The position numbers and the translations under genes were made by a program. Source: Flavobacterium sp. K5-23 (GTDB lineage Bacteria; Bacteroidota; Bacteroidia; Flavobacteriales; Flavobacteriaceae). From it: a stretch of DNA of 64,000 bases. Location of the stretch: assembly GCF_023278045.1 (NCBI RefSeq), contig NZ_CP056783.1, positions 372,001 through 436,000 on the forward strand, written 5' to 3'. The notes below the pieces were generated by a model. The model did not search any database. It worked only from the letters and a program-made list of their open reading frames with translations, and was not told where the DNA came from. Of the stretch, positions 28,249 through 38,380 are shown piece by piece (the stretch's first letter is position 1; every line of letters starts with the position of its first letter).

Positions 28249-28282
28249 TTAACAAAGATATGACAAAGTTTCACGTAAATAA

Positions 28283-28316
28283 AAATGCCTCTCTAAAATT
28301 AGAAAGGCATTTTTAA
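28283..28316. terminator. Bidirectional terminator between coxA and ruvB
   Basis: AAATGCCTCTCTAA and TTAGAAAGGCATTT pair with one mismatch and have A/T runs on both sides. It ends the act-cox operon on the minus strand. Confidence 0.75.
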
Positions 28317-28328
28317 TATATTTAAATT

Positions 28329-30125
28329 CTAGTGGTGTAATACTTCTTCACCCGGTTTCATAGGTACATTTTGAGGAACAAAATCTACATCGTGATTTGG
28401 GTTACTATAATCGTAAGGCCATCTGTGTACTTCTGGAATTTCACCTGGCCAGTTACCATGCATATGTTCAACTGGTGCAGTCCATTCAAGAGTATTTGAT
28501 TTCCAAGGGTTCATTACTGATTTCTTACCGTAGAAAATACTACTAAAGAAATTATACAAGAATACTAATTGGAAAACCCCACCTATTAAGGCAAAAGTTG
28601 TAATCAATACGTTTACATTTTGTAAATCATCAAACAAAGGAAAGTTTGTGTTTGTATAGTAACGTCTTGGTAAACCAGCTAATCCAATAAAGTGCATTGG
28701 GAAGAAAACTCCATAAGCACATATTGCAGTTACCCAAAAGTGAACATATCCTAAGTTCTTATTCAACATTCTTCCGAACATTCTTGGGAACCAGTGATAA
28801 ACTCCAGCAAACATTCCGTAAAGAGCAGAAATACCCATTACTAAGTGAAAGTGAGCTACTACGAAGTAAGTATCATGAACGTTAATATCTAAAGTACTGT
28901 CTCCAAGAATAATTCCTGTCAATCCACCTGTGATAAAAGTAGAAACTAAACCAATAGAAAACAACATCGCTGGATTCAATTGTAAGTTACCTTTCCAAAG
29001 TGTAGTAATATAGTTAAACGCTTTTACAGCAGAAGGAATTGCAATTAACAATGTTGTAAAAGTAAACACAGATCCTAGGAATGGATTCATCCCTGAGATA
29101 AACATATGGTGACCCCAAACGATTGTTGATAAGAATGCAATTGCAATAATTGACATAATCATCGCTCTGTATCCAAAAATTGGTTTACGAGAGTTTGTTG
29201 CAATGATTTCAGAAGTGATTCCTAATGCAGGCAAGATAACAATATATACTTCAGGGTGTCCTAAGAACCAGAATAAGTGTTCAAACAAAACTGGAGAACC
29301 TCCTTGGTAATGTAACACTTCTCCAGCGATATAAATATCAGAAAGGAAAAATGAAGTACCAAAACTTCTATCAAAAATCAATAATAATGCTGCAGATAAC
29401 AAAACTGGAAATGAAACCACTCCAATAATAGCAGTTACAAAGAAAGCCCATATAGTAAGAGGCAATCTTGTCATAGACATTCCTTTTGTTCTTAGGTTAA
29501 TTACAGTTACAATATAATTTAAAGATCCCATTAATGAAGATGCGATAAAAATTGCCATTGACACTAACCATAAAGTCATTCCTAATCCTGATCCAGAGAT
29601 TGCTTGAGGCAATGCACTTAAAGGCGGATATATTGTCCAACCCGCATTAGCAGGTCCTGATTCAACAAATAAAGAACAAATCATGATTACACTTGATAAA
29701 AAGAATAACCAATAAGAAATCATATTCATAAATCCTGAAGCCATATCTCTAGCCCCAATTTGAAGAGGTATCAATAAATTACTAAAGGTTCCACTTAAAC
29801 CAGCGGTAAGAACGAAAAAGACCATTATGGTACCATGTATTGTTACTAACGACAAATAAATATCATTAGTCATAACACCGTTTGGAGCCCATTTATCTCC
29901 TAATAATACATTAAATATTTTGAAAGATTCCTCTGGCCAAGCCAATTGCATTCTAAAAAGCAAAGACATAGTAACCCCAATAACTCCCATAATAATACCA
30001 GTAATAAGGTATTGCTTAGCAATCATTTTGTGATCAATACTAAAAATATATTTAGTAATGAAAGTGTCTTTATGGTGGTGTTCGTGTTCGTGATCGTGTC
30101 CGTGATCGTGACCTTCTGCTGACAT
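28329..30125 (-). CDS. ctaD: Cytochrome c oxidase subunit I (caa3 type)
   Basis: The 598-residue heme-copper oxidase catalytic subunit has twelve or more membrane helices. Key motifs are WFLGHPEVYIVILPALG (histidine-tyrosine cross-link), WGHHMFISG (CuB histidines) and VHDTYFVVAHFHLVMG (heme ligands). The N terminus is histidine-rich (HDHGHDHEHEHHH), which may help metal loading but is unproven. It reduces oxygen to water and pumps protons. It is last in the actABCDEF-ctaC-ctaD operon and is followed by a terminator. Confidence 0.96.
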   Translation of the reverse strand: MSAEGHDHGHDHEHEHHHKDTFITKYIFSIDHKMIAKQYLITGIIMGVIGVTMSLLFRMQLAWPEESFKIFNVLLGDKWAPNGVMTNDIYLSLVTIHGTIMVFFVLTAGLSGTFSNLLIPLQIGARDMASGFMNMISYWLFFLSSVIMICSLFVESGPANAGWTIYPPLSALPQAISGSGLGMTLWLVSMAIFIASSLMGSLNYIVTVINLRTKGMSMTRLPLTIWAFFVTAIIGVVSFPVLLSAALLLIFDRSFGTSFFLSDIYIAGEVLHYQGGSPVLFEHLFWFLGHPEVYIVILPALGITSEIIATNSRKPIFGYRAMIMSIIAIAFLSTIVWGHHMFISGMNPFLGSVFTFTTLLIAIPSAVKAFNYITTLWKGNLQLNPAMLFSIGLVSTFITGGLTGIILGDSTLDINVHDTYFVVAHFHLVMGISALYGMFAGVYHWFPRMFGRMLNKNLGYVHFWVTAICAYGVFFPMHFIGLAGLPRRYYTNTNFPLFDDLQNVNVLITTFALIGGVFQLVFLYNFFSSIFYGKKSVMNPWKSNTLEWTAPVEHMHGNWPGEIPEVHRWPYDYSNPNHDVDFVPQNVPMKPGEEVLHH

Positions 30126-30153
30126 ATATTTGTACTTTAAATTTTCTTAATAA

Positions 30154-31308
30154 TTATTTCATAGCGATTTTAGAAACAGCTACTGTATCCTTAACTTTTG
30201 AAGAGTCAATAATAGTTCCACCTTCTACTGGCGCTTCTGTTTTAGATGCTTTAATTTCTTTAACTAAAGCTACTTTTTCAGACAACCATATTTTATAATC
30301 TTCTGGTGTATCTACAACTACTTTCAATTGCATGTTATAGTGCGAAGAACCACATATTTTGTTACAAATAAGTAAATAATCAAAAGAATATGGATCAAGA
30401 GCAGTTAACCCTTTTGCTGCTAATTCAATATTTTTCTTAGCTCTGATTTCATTGATTTTCGCAACTTTTTCAATCATATAAGGCAACTCTCTATATTCAG
30501 CAGAAGTATATACTGCTTCAAAAGCAAATTCTGTCACCATTCCTGGAACACAGTTCATTTGTGCTCTAAAATGTGGAAAATAAGCAGAGTGCAGTACATC
30601 TTGAGATCTCATTTTGAAATGAACTTTTTTACCTTTAGGTATGTGTAATTCACTTGCAACAAAATCATCTTGAGAATAAGGATCAGCTACATCCATACCT
30701 ACTGTATTTATTCCTTCAATATAACGAACATTCGCTTTACCAAGGACATTATCTTCACCAGCATACCTTGCAGTCCATTTAAACTGTTGAGCATATAGTT
30801 CAATTACAATAACATCTTCATCTTCATCAACAAACATAATGTTTGTCCAAGCATAAAGACCGTAAAGAATCAAACCTGCTAAAACTACAGCTGGAATAAC
30901 ACTCCAAATTGCTTCTAATTTATTGTTATCAGCAAAATACAATGCTTTTTGATCTTTTCTACCTCTATATTTAAAAGCAAAATAATGTAAAAGCACTTGA
31001 GTTATTGCTTGAACAACGAATATTAAAATCCAAGTAATGTTCATTAAATAATCAACTTGAGCACCATGTGCTGAAGCTGGAGTATGAAGTACTAAACCTC
31101 CCCATTTAAACAATCCGTAGATTGTAAAAATATAAATGAAAGCCAGGAATCCAAACATCAAATAACCTTGTACGTTATTATCATCATCCGTAGCCACTTG
31201 AGAGCTATCCGAAGTAGAACCTACTTGCGTAAGATCAAATATTTTAGTCAATTGCCATAAAGCAACAGCTAATAAAACTAAAACTATAATTACCAACAAA
31301 CTTGTCAT
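30154..31308 (-). CDS. ctaC: Cytochrome c oxidase subunit II
   Basis: The 384-residue protein has N-terminal membrane helices and a cupredoxin domain. The CuA ligands are visible in CNKICGSSHYNM (from residue 315) and the upstream histidine in DVLHSAYFPHFRAQMNCVPG. There is no C-terminal heme c domain, so it is not a classical fused caa3 subunit II, and electrons must come from a separate cytochrome. The N-terminal part is longer than usual, with three hydrophobic segments. It lies between actF and subunit I. Confidence 0.94.
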   Translation of the reverse strand: MTSLLVIIVLVLLAVALWQLTKIFDLTQVGSTSDSSQVATDDDNNVQGYLMFGFLAFIYIFTIYGLFKWGGLVLHTPASAHGAQVDYLMNITWILIFVVQAITQVLLHYFAFKYRGRKDQKALYFADNNKLEAIWSVIPAVVLAGLILYGLYAWTNIMFVDEDEDVIVIELYAQQFKWTARYAGEDNVLGKANVRYIEGINTVGMDVADPYSQDDFVASELHIPKGKKVHFKMRSQDVLHSAYFPHFRAQMNCVPGMVTEFAFEAVYTSAEYRELPYMIEKVAKINEIRAKKNIELAAKGLTALDPYSFDYLLICNKICGSSHYNMQLKVVVDTPEDYKIWLSEKVALVKEIKASKTEAPVEGGTIIDSSKVKDTVAVSKIAMK

Positions 31309-31326
31309 CTGTTTATTTCTTTTAAA

Positions 31327-32679
31327 TTAATAATGAAAATGTTTACTCTCTTCTATAAATGGATTTCTTTTTGGCAACAAAGGAGTTTTAGTTAATGCCG
31401 TGAAAACAGCAAAAATAAACAATCCAAGGAAGAAAAGAACAGATGCAATTTCGGAAACACCAATAAACCATTGATCACCTACTGTACCTGGCATAATCAT
31501 ATTAAAGAAATCAACATAATGTCCTGCTAAAATTACAATACCTGCCATTACAAGTACCCAAGTGATTCTTTTGAAATCTGTATTTATCAAAATCAACAAT
31601 GGAAAAACAAAGTTCATGGCTACCGCTCCAAAGAAAGGCAAGTTATACAATTCTATTCTTGTAATAAAATAAGTAACTTCTTCTGGAATGTTAGCATACC
31701 AGATCAACATAAATTGTGAAAACCATAAATAAGTCCAAAAAATACTTATTCCAAACATGAATTTAGCCAAATCATGAATATGACTTGTATTAACATGTTC
31801 TAAATACCCTCTTGATTTTAAGTATAAAGTAACCATAGCAATCATAGTAATACCACTTACAAAGAAACTTGCAAATACATACCATCCAAATAATGTACTG
31901 AACCAGTGTGGGTCAATAGACATAATCCAGTCCCAAGACATAATAGACTCAGAAACGATAAAGAATACTAAAAATATAGCTGAAATATTGAAATTCTTTT
32001 TGTAAAAAGAATCGTCATTAGCTTCATCTTGAGCTAAACAATTTTTAGCAGAGAAATATCTGTAGATATTCCATCCTATTAAAAAGATAGCTGCTCTAAC
32101 AATCCAAAAAGGAAAGTTTAAATATCCAGACTTACCTGCAATTAACGCATCATAGTTAGGACTATTAGGATCAGTAACCCCTTCACCTAACCATACAAAT
32201 AGATGATTAAAATGTAATCCACAAAGAATTAAGAAGATAAAGAAAACTACAGAACCATAAGGTAAATAAGCTGTTATTCCTTGCATAACTCTAAATAGAA
32301 CTGGAGACCAACCTGCTTGAGCTACTTGTTGAATAGCATAAAATGCTAAAACCCCCATTGAAAGCAACATAAAAAAGATACAAGCAACATAAAAAGCAGC
32401 CCAAGGCTTGTTTTGCAATTGGTGTAAAACGTGCTCTAAATGTTCAGTGTGTTCTTTGTGTTCTGCTACTGCGTCAACAGAGTGTTCGGCTGTTTCGCCA
32501 TGTACTTCGTGTGAAGCTTTTGGAGCTTCTGCATGACTACCGTGACTTTCGGCAGCAAGCATTAATTCCACCTCTTTAATATCTTTTGGTGCAGTGTAAA
32601 AACCATATCCAATTCCTAATATACCAATGGCCATTAAGATGAATGAAAAAGTTTTTAATTTACTTGAAAATGTATACAT
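31327..32679 (-). CDS. actF: Alternative complex III subunit ActF (quinone-binding, NrfD-like)
   Basis: From the ATG at 32679 the protein has 450 residues and about ten transmembrane helices (e.g. WIVRAAIFLIGWNIYRYFS, SWDWIMSIDPHWFSTLFGW). A histidine-rich loop at about 45-85 (HGSHAEAPKASHEVHGE) precedes the second helix. ActF is a paralogue of ActC and helps to bind menaquinol. The start 9 codons upstream is possible, but the signal-like helix begins at KTFSFILMAIG. Confidence 0.9.
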   Translation of the reverse strand: MYTFSSKLKTFSFILMAIGILGIGYGFYTAPKDIKEVELMLAAESHGSHAEAPKASHEVHGETAEHSVDAVAEHKEHTEHLEHVLHQLQNKPWAAFYVACIFFMLLSMGVLAFYAIQQVAQAGWSPVLFRVMQGITAYLPYGSVVFFIFLILCGLHFNHLFVWLGEGVTDPNSPNYDALIAGKSGYLNFPFWIVRAAIFLIGWNIYRYFSAKNCLAQDEANDDSFYKKNFNISAIFLVFFIVSESIMSWDWIMSIDPHWFSTLFGWYVFASFFVSGITMIAMVTLYLKSRGYLEHVNTSHIHDLAKFMFGISIFWTYLWFSQFMLIWYANIPEEVTYFITRIELYNLPFFGAVAMNFVFPLLILINTDFKRITWVLVMAGIVILAGHYVDFFNMIMPGTVGDQWFIGVSEIASVLFFLGLFIFAVFTALTKTPLLPKRNPFIEESKHFHY

Positions 32680-32706
32680 ATCTATTACGATCAGTTTGTT
32701 CAACAA

Positions 32707-33252
32707 TTATAATTGGCTCTTAAGTTTTAGAACATAGTCAGCAACTAACCAACGTTCATGTACACTTAATTGATTTGCATGAGAACCCATAGCGTTTAAA
32801 CCATAAGTTTCAACATGAAAAACACTTCCCTCAGTAATTACCCTGTCACTATAACTAGGTACTCCTAAGAATTTTTCTCTTTCCACTAATTTACCTTTAC
32901 CGTTTCCAGATGCACCATGGCAAGTCATACAATAAATATCAAAAAGCTCTTTCCCTTTATCAGTATTTCTATCTGCTTCAGCTAAAGGAGATTTAAGATT
33001 CGCTTTCGCTAATTCATAACCTGCTGTTGAGTTTTCATATTCATAAGGTTCAAACCCTCTGTTGATCGTTCCATCAACAGGAAGCTGAGCTTCTTTACCA
33101 TTTTTAAAAGCATTAGATTCTGAATAAGTTTCATAACCTGCAGACTCATACATATTAGGCATGTATTGATAATTTGGCGCTTTATTATTATGACAAGAAG
33201 CCACTAAGACAGTGATGCCTAATAATAGTGTTGTTTTATATATCTTTTTCAT
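32707..33252 (-). CDS. actE: Alternative complex III subunit ActE (mono-heme cytochrome c lipoprotein)
   Basis: The 181-residue protein has a lipoprotein signal (LVASC, Cys20) and one heme c site CMTCHG near residue 110. Methionine ligands are likely in the LNAMGSHANQLS area. ActE is the membrane-anchored cytochrome of the complex that passes electrons towards the oxidase. It starts 6 bases after the ActD gene. Confidence 0.92.
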   Translation of the reverse strand: MKKIYKTTLLLGITVLVASCHNNKAPNYQYMPNMYESAGYETYSESNAFKNGKEAQLPVDGTINRGFEPYEYENSTAGYELAKANLKSPLAEADRNTDKGKELFDIYCMTCHGASGNGKGKLVEREKFLGVPSYSDRVITEGSVFHVETYGLNAMGSHANQLSVHERWLVADYVLKLKSQL

Positions 33253-33258
33253 ATCTAA

Positions 33259-33783
33259 TTAATGCTTTTCAATTACGTTAACTTCTACAGCTCCGGTCGT
33301 TTTGAAAAAAGAAACTAATTCTTCTTCATTATTGTTTACGGCAACTTCCATTAAAAAATGGTCATCTGTAGTTCTTACATCAGGATTTTCAGCTTCTTTA
33401 AAAGGCCATAATCTACTTCTCATATAAAAAGTAATAACCATTAAATGCGCTGCAAAAAACACAGTCATCTCAAACATAATAGGCACGAAAGCCGGCATGT
33501 TTTCAATATAACTGAAACTTGGTTTTCCTCCAATATCTTGAGGCCAATCCTGAATCATTATATAGTTCATCATTGTTGTTGCAACCGTAATTCCAACGCA
33601 ACCATATAAGAAAGCACAAATTGCTAATCTTGTAGGTGCAATACCCATAGCTTTATCTAATCCGTGTACCGGAAATGGAGAAAAAACTTCTTCGATATGA
33701 TGATGAGCTGCTCTGGTTTTTTTAACCGCATCCATCAATATATCATCGTCATTATAAATGGCGTGTATAACTTTATTACTCAT
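33259..33783 (-). CDS. actD: Alternative complex III subunit ActD (DUF3341)
   Basis: The 174-residue DUF3341 protein has two transmembrane helices (LAICAFLYGCVGITVATTMM, MFEMTVFFAAHLMVITFYM) and a soluble N-terminal part with MDAVKKTRAAHHHIEEVFSP. It is a small structural subunit without cofactors. Its ATG overlaps the actC stop by a few bases. Confidence 0.92.
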   Translation of the reverse strand: MSNKVIHAIYNDDDILMDAVKKTRAAHHHIEEVFSPFPVHGLDKAMGIAPTRLAICAFLYGCVGITVATTMMNYIMIQDWPQDIGGKPSFSYIENMPAFVPIMFEMTVFFAAHLMVITFYMRSRLWPFKEAENPDVRTTDDHFLMEVAVNNNEEELVSFFKTTGAVEVNVIEKH

Positions 33784-35179
33784 GATGTGAATCTTTATTT
33801 GCTTCTCTTTCTCTTTTGTAATTATCTCCTGATCCTTTTAAGATTGTTTTTACCTCTGCCTGAGCAATTACAGGGAAAGTTCTTGAATATAATAAAAACA
33901 ACACAAAGAAGAAACCAATTGTTCCGATGAAAATTCCAATATCAACAAATGTTGGAGAGAACATCGTCCATGAAGATGGTAAATAATCTCTGTGTAATGA
34001 AGTTACGATAATAACGAATCTTTCAAACCACATTCCAATGTTTACTACAATTGATATAATAAAAGAGAACATTATACTTGTTCTTAATTTTTTGAACCAC
34101 ATAAACTGTGGAGAGAACACATTACATGTCATCATTGACCAATAAGCCCACCAGTAAGGTCCTGTAGCTCTATTCAAGAAAGCATATTGCTCATATTCCA
34201 CTCCAGAATACCATGCAACAAACAACTCAGTAATATAAGCAACACCTACGATAGAACCTGTAATCATGATTACAATATTCATTAATTCGATATGTTGAAC
34301 AGTAATGTATGCTTCAAGATTTGAAACTTTTCTCATAATAATAAGCAAGGTGTTCACCATTGCAAATCCTGAGAATACAGCTCCAGCAACAAAGTAAGGA
34401 GGGAAAATTGTTGTATGCCATCCTGGTATTACTGAAGTAGCAAAGTCCATAGATACAATCGTATGTACAGAAAGTACCAGTGGTGTAGCTAAACCTGCAA
34501 GTACCAAAGATACTTCTTCAAAACGTTGCCAGTCTTTTGCTCTACCGCTCCATCCGAAACTTAGTATAGAATAAATTCTTTTATTAAATGGAGTGATTGC
34601 TCTATCTCTTAACATCGCAAAATCAGGTAACAAACCAGTCCACCAGAATACTAATGAAACAGAAAGATAAGTTGATATTGCAAATACATCCCAAAGTAAT
34701 GGCGAGTTAAAGTTTACCCATAATGAACCAAATTGATTTGGTATAGGTAATACCCAGTATGCTAACCATGGACGACCCATGTGGATAATTGGAAAAAGAC
34801 CTGCTTGTATTACAGAGAAAATGGTCATTGCTTCCGCAGAACGGTTAATTGCCATTCTCCATCGTTGACGGAAAAGTAATAATACTGCCGAAATAAGTGT
34901 TCCAGCGTGACCAATACCAACCCACCAAACGAAGTTAGTAATATCCCAAGCCCATCCAACAGTTTTGTTTAATCCCCATGTACCGATTCCTGTAGACACG
35001 GTGTAAAATATACAGCCTAATCCCCAAAGGAAAGCTGTTAATGCGATTGTAAATACAATCCACCAATGCTTGTTTGCTTTACCTTCAACAGGTGCAGCTA
35101 CATCAATAGTTACATCATGATAAGTTTTATCACCTATAACTAAAGGTTTTCTAATGGGTGCTTCGTAGTGAGACGACAT
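33776..35179 (-). CDS. actC: Alternative complex III subunit ActC (NrfD-like quinol-binding membrane subunit)
   Basis: The 467-residue NrfD/PsrC-type membrane protein has about ten helices (GIGHAGTLISAVLLLFRQRW, FSVIQAGLFPIIHMGRPW). It provides the quinol-oxidising site and proton path next to the ActB iron-sulfur subunit. It overlaps actD by 8 bases. Confidence 0.94.
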   Translation of the reverse strand: MSSHYEAPIRKPLVIGDKTYHDVTIDVAAPVEGKANKHWWIVFTIALTAFLWGLGCIFYTVSTGIGTWGLNKTVGWAWDITNFVWWVGIGHAGTLISAVLLLFRQRWRMAINRSAEAMTIFSVIQAGLFPIIHMGRPWLAYWVLPIPNQFGSLWVNFNSPLLWDVFAISTYLSVSLVFWWTGLLPDFAMLRDRAITPFNKRIYSILSFGWSGRAKDWQRFEEVSLVLAGLATPLVLSVHTIVSMDFATSVIPGWHTTIFPPYFVAGAVFSGFAMVNTLLIIMRKVSNLEAYITVQHIELMNIVIMITGSIVGVAYITELFVAWYSGVEYEQYAFLNRATGPYWWAYWSMMTCNVFSPQFMWFKKLRTSIMFSFIISIVVNIGMWFERFVIIVTSLHRDYLPSSWTMFSPTFVDIGIFIGTIGFFFVLFLLYSRTFPVIAQAEVKTILKGSGDNYKREREANKDSHHE

Positions 35180-35216
35180 AATCCTTTATATGTTTCTTAA
35201 TTAATAATTTTTTGTA

Positions 35217-38200
35217 CTAGGTATTTCTAACTTTAACGTGGTATATCACATTTGGTTTTGTTCCAACATGCTCTAATAAATGATACATTCTATCATCAGC
35301 TACTAATTCAGCAACTTCAGATTCCGCATCGTTTATATCTCCAAATTTCATTGCTCCGTTAGAACATGCATTTGAACAAGCTGTTTGGAATTCACCATCA
35401 ACAATAGCTCTTCCTTCACGTTTCGCTTTTAAGATTGTCGCTTGTGTCATTTGAATACACATTGAACATTTCTCCATAACTCCTCTTGAACGAACGTTAA
35501 CGTCTGGGTTTAATACCATACGTCCTAAATCGTCATTCATGTGGTAATCGAATTCGCTGTTTCCGTTATATAAGAACCAGTTAAAACGACGCACTTTATA
35601 AGGACAGTTATTAGCACAGTAACGAGTACCAACACATCTGTTGTAAGCCATCTGGTTTTGACCTTGACGACCGTGAGATGTAGCAGCAACTGGACAAACC
35701 GTTTCACATGGTGCGTGATTACAGTGTTGACACATTACCGGTTGAAAAGAAACTTGAGGATTATCTCCAGCTTTTTCCATTTCATTAAATGTAGATAACG
35801 AGCTAGATAAACCAGCTATGTTTTCTTTTCTTTCATTATCCCCTTCGAAAGTACTTTCAGAAGAATAATATCTATCAATACGCAACCAGTGCATATCACG
35901 ACTTCTTCTTATTTCTGATTTACCAACAACAGGTACGTTATTTTCAGAATGACAAGCAATTACACAGGCACCACAACCAGTACATGCATTTAAGTCAATC
36001 GAAAGGTTAAAGTGATGTCCTACTGAACGATCAAATGAACTCCATAAATCAACTGTAGTTGCTTCTACTTCTTTATGATCTAAAGACACCATTGGCGCTT
36101 CATTCCATATTTTAGCATCTTTAGTATTGAAAATTTCCAAAGAAGTTTCTTTGATAATATCTCCTCTACCCATTAATGTTTTTTGACCTTGAACACAAGC
36201 AAACTCATGCTCTCCGTCAGCTTTTGCAAATGTAACAGATTGTACATCATTAAAACCTTTATATAGAGAATAGGCATTCAAACCTACCATCATTTCTTCT
36301 TTAAGAGCTGCTTTACGACCGTAACCTAAAGCTAAACCTATTGTTCCTACAGCTTGACCTGGTTGAACAATTACAGGTACATTCTCTAATTTTAAACCAT
36401 CAGCAGTAGTAATAGTAGCATAACTTCCGTTTAAACCTCCGTTAGCAACAATTTCATTAGACATTTCTAATTTCTTTGCATCAGCGTTAGAAACAGTTAC
36501 GTAGTTATCCCAAGATACTCTAGTGATAGGGTCTGGAAATTCTTGTAACCAAGGGTTATTAGCTTGTTGACCATCACCCATTCCTGTTTTAGTATACAAT
36601 ACTAATTCAAAACCATCAGCAGCTTTTGATTTCGACAAAGCACTTGCAGCAGAACTATAATCAGCTGAAGAAGCAGACACAGAAGGAACAGCTCCAACAT
36701 GTACACCATCATGCAACACTTTGTTCCAAGACGAACCTGAAATCATAGATGAAGCACTTGCTTTAACATAATCATAATAAGTACCACCAATACCATTTAA
36801 TGACATCAATACTTCTTGAAATTGTTTCGTATCAAACAAAGGACGAATAGTAGGTTGAGTCAAACTATAAGTTCCTTTAGTAAGACTTAAATCACCCCAT
36901 GATTCTAAATAATGAGGAACCGCAGCAGCAACAGTACTAACTAAAGCCGTTTCATCTTCTTTCAAAGAAAAAGAAACTGAAGTGTTTACTTTTTTAAGAC
37001 CTTCAACAAATGAAGCAGAATCTTCCAAAGTATAAACTGGATTAACTCCACTCATAATTAAAGTATGAACGCTACCCGCTTTCATATCCTTAATCAACTG
37101 AACTACTTTTTCGTTAGATCCTTTACGTATTTGTCTTGTTCCAGATGTACTGAAAGCTTCACTACCCAAAACTTGATTAATAGCTAAAACTAGTAATTGA
37201 GCGTTTTTGTCCTGAATACCAGAAACCAAAACACCTTTTGAACCAGCTGCTTTTAATTGTTGTCCTGCCTTAGTAACTTCTGCTTTAAATTTATCTTCTA
37301 AACTTACAGCAACAGAAGAACCTGTTACAATATTATATAAATGAACTAATGCTTGTTTTTGATTAGCAACCGACATCGGTACACGCTTATCAGCAGCAGC
37401 ACCAGATAAAGTCATATTTGCTTCTAATTGGAAATGACGAGACATTTTTCCGTTTTTCGGAATTCTACCTTGAGCATATCCAGAGTCATATCCTCCACCT
37501 TGCCAATCACCTAGAATATCAGCACCTACAGAAACTATAAGTGATGCTTTTAAGAAATCGTAATCTACTAAAGCTCTTTCACCGTAAACAGTTTCAAAAG
37601 CATCTAAAGCTTCTGATGAAGAAACCGCGTCATAAACAACATGCTTAGCAGTTGGGTTTTTCGCAATAAATTCTGCAATTAACTTTTCAGTAGATGGACT
37701 AGCTAAAGTATTTGTCAATAATACTACTTGACCCGCTTTTGCTTTAGCATCAACAAGACTTGCTTTTAATTTTGAATCAACAGCTGACCAAGTTGAAGTT
37801 TTACCTTCAATTTTAGGTTCTTTCAAACGCATATTATCATATAACGACAATATTGACGCATGAACTCTTGCATTTGCAGAGAATTTAGCTCCATCAATAG
37901 AATTATTATCTATTTTAATAGGACGCCCTTCACGTGTTTTTACAAGAAGATTAGCAAAATCGAAACCATCGAAAACAGTAGTTGCATAATAATCTGCAAC
38001 TCCAGGGATGATTTGTTCCGGTTGAAGTACATAAGGAATTGACTTATGAACAGGACCTTCGCAAGCTGCAAGCGTAGCTGCCGCAGTACTAAACCCAACG
38101 TACTTTAAAAAATCACGACGAGAAGTTGAAGAGGAAGCCAAAGCATCACCATTTCCTAAAAATTCATCAGTAGGAATTTCTTCAACGAATTCGTTATTTT

Positions 38201-38270
38201 TAAGCGCCTCAACAATAGAACTATTTTCTAGTTCTTCAACACTTTTCCAGTATTTTTTGTTTGATGACAT
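35217..38270 (-). CDS. actB: Alternative complex III subunit ActB (molybdopterin oxidoreductase-like, iron-sulfur)
   Basis: The 1017-residue protein has a Tat-type N terminus (SRRDFLKYVGFSTAAATLAAC), a molybdopterin-oxidoreductase-like body that no longer shows cofactor-binding motifs, and a four-cluster ferredoxin part at 763-975: CTGCGACVIACH, CQHCNHAPCETVCPVA, CVGTRYCANNCPYK, CSMC...CSNACSNG. It wires quinol electrons from ActC to the cytochromes. Being a fusion of the two domains is standard for this family. It follows actA after an inverted repeat. Confidence 0.95.
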   Translation of the reverse strand: MSSNKKYWKSVEELENSSIVEALKNNEFVEEIPTDEFLGNGDALASSSTSRRDFLKYVGFSTAAATLAACEGPVHKSIPYVLQPEQIIPGVADYYATTVFDGFDFANLLVKTREGRPIKIDNNSIDGAKFSANARVHASILSLYDNMRLKEPKIEGKTSTWSAVDSKLKASLVDAKAKAGQVVLLTNTLASPSTEKLIAEFIAKNPTAKHVVYDAVSSSEALDAFETVYGERALVDYDFLKASLIVSVGADILGDWQGGGYDSGYAQGRIPKNGKMSRHFQLEANMTLSGAAADKRVPMSVANQKQALVHLYNIVTGSSVAVSLEDKFKAEVTKAGQQLKAAGSKGVLVSGIQDKNAQLLVLAINQVLGSEAFSTSGTRQIRKGSNEKVVQLIKDMKAGSVHTLIMSGVNPVYTLEDSASFVEGLKKVNTSVSFSLKEDETALVSTVAAAVPHYLESWGDLSLTKGTYSLTQPTIRPLFDTKQFQEVLMSLNGIGGTYYDYVKASASSMISGSSWNKVLHDGVHVGAVPSVSASSADYSSAASALSKSKAADGFELVLYTKTGMGDGQQANNPWLQEFPDPITRVSWDNYVTVSNADAKKLEMSNEIVANGGLNGSYATITTADGLKLENVPVIVQPGQAVGTIGLALGYGRKAALKEEMMVGLNAYSLYKGFNDVQSVTFAKADGEHEFACVQGQKTLMGRGDIIKETSLEIFNTKDAKIWNEAPMVSLDHKEVEATTVDLWSSFDRSVGHHFNLSIDLNACTGCGACVIACHSENNVPVVGKSEIRRSRDMHWLRIDRYYSSESTFEGDNERKENIAGLSSSLSTFNEMEKAGDNPQVSFQPVMCQHCNHAPCETVCPVAATSHGRQGQNQMAYNRCVGTRYCANNCPYKVRRFNWFLYNGNSEFDYHMNDDLGRMVLNPDVNVRSRGVMEKCSMCIQMTQATILKAKREGRAIVDGEFQTACSNACSNGAMKFGDINDAESEVAELVADDRMYHLLEHVGTKPNVIYHVKVRNT

Positions 38271-38328
38271 TGTATATAAATATTAGAATCTTAATTATTA
38301 TTTTTTTGTTTCAAGTTTGTTTTGTTTC

Positions 38329-38366
38329 AAGTTTCAAGTTTACAGAAAACCTGAAACTTGAAACTT
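38329..38366. repeat. Inverted repeat between actA and actB
   Basis: AAGTTTCAAGTTT (38329-38341) pairs with AAACTTGAAACTT (38354-38366) around a 12-base loop. Further GTTTCAAG words extend to the left. It lacks a T run on the minus strand, so it is more likely an RNA-stabilising or attenuating hairpin within the operon than a terminator. Confidence 0.7.
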
Positions 38367-38380
38367 AAACCTTAAACTTT

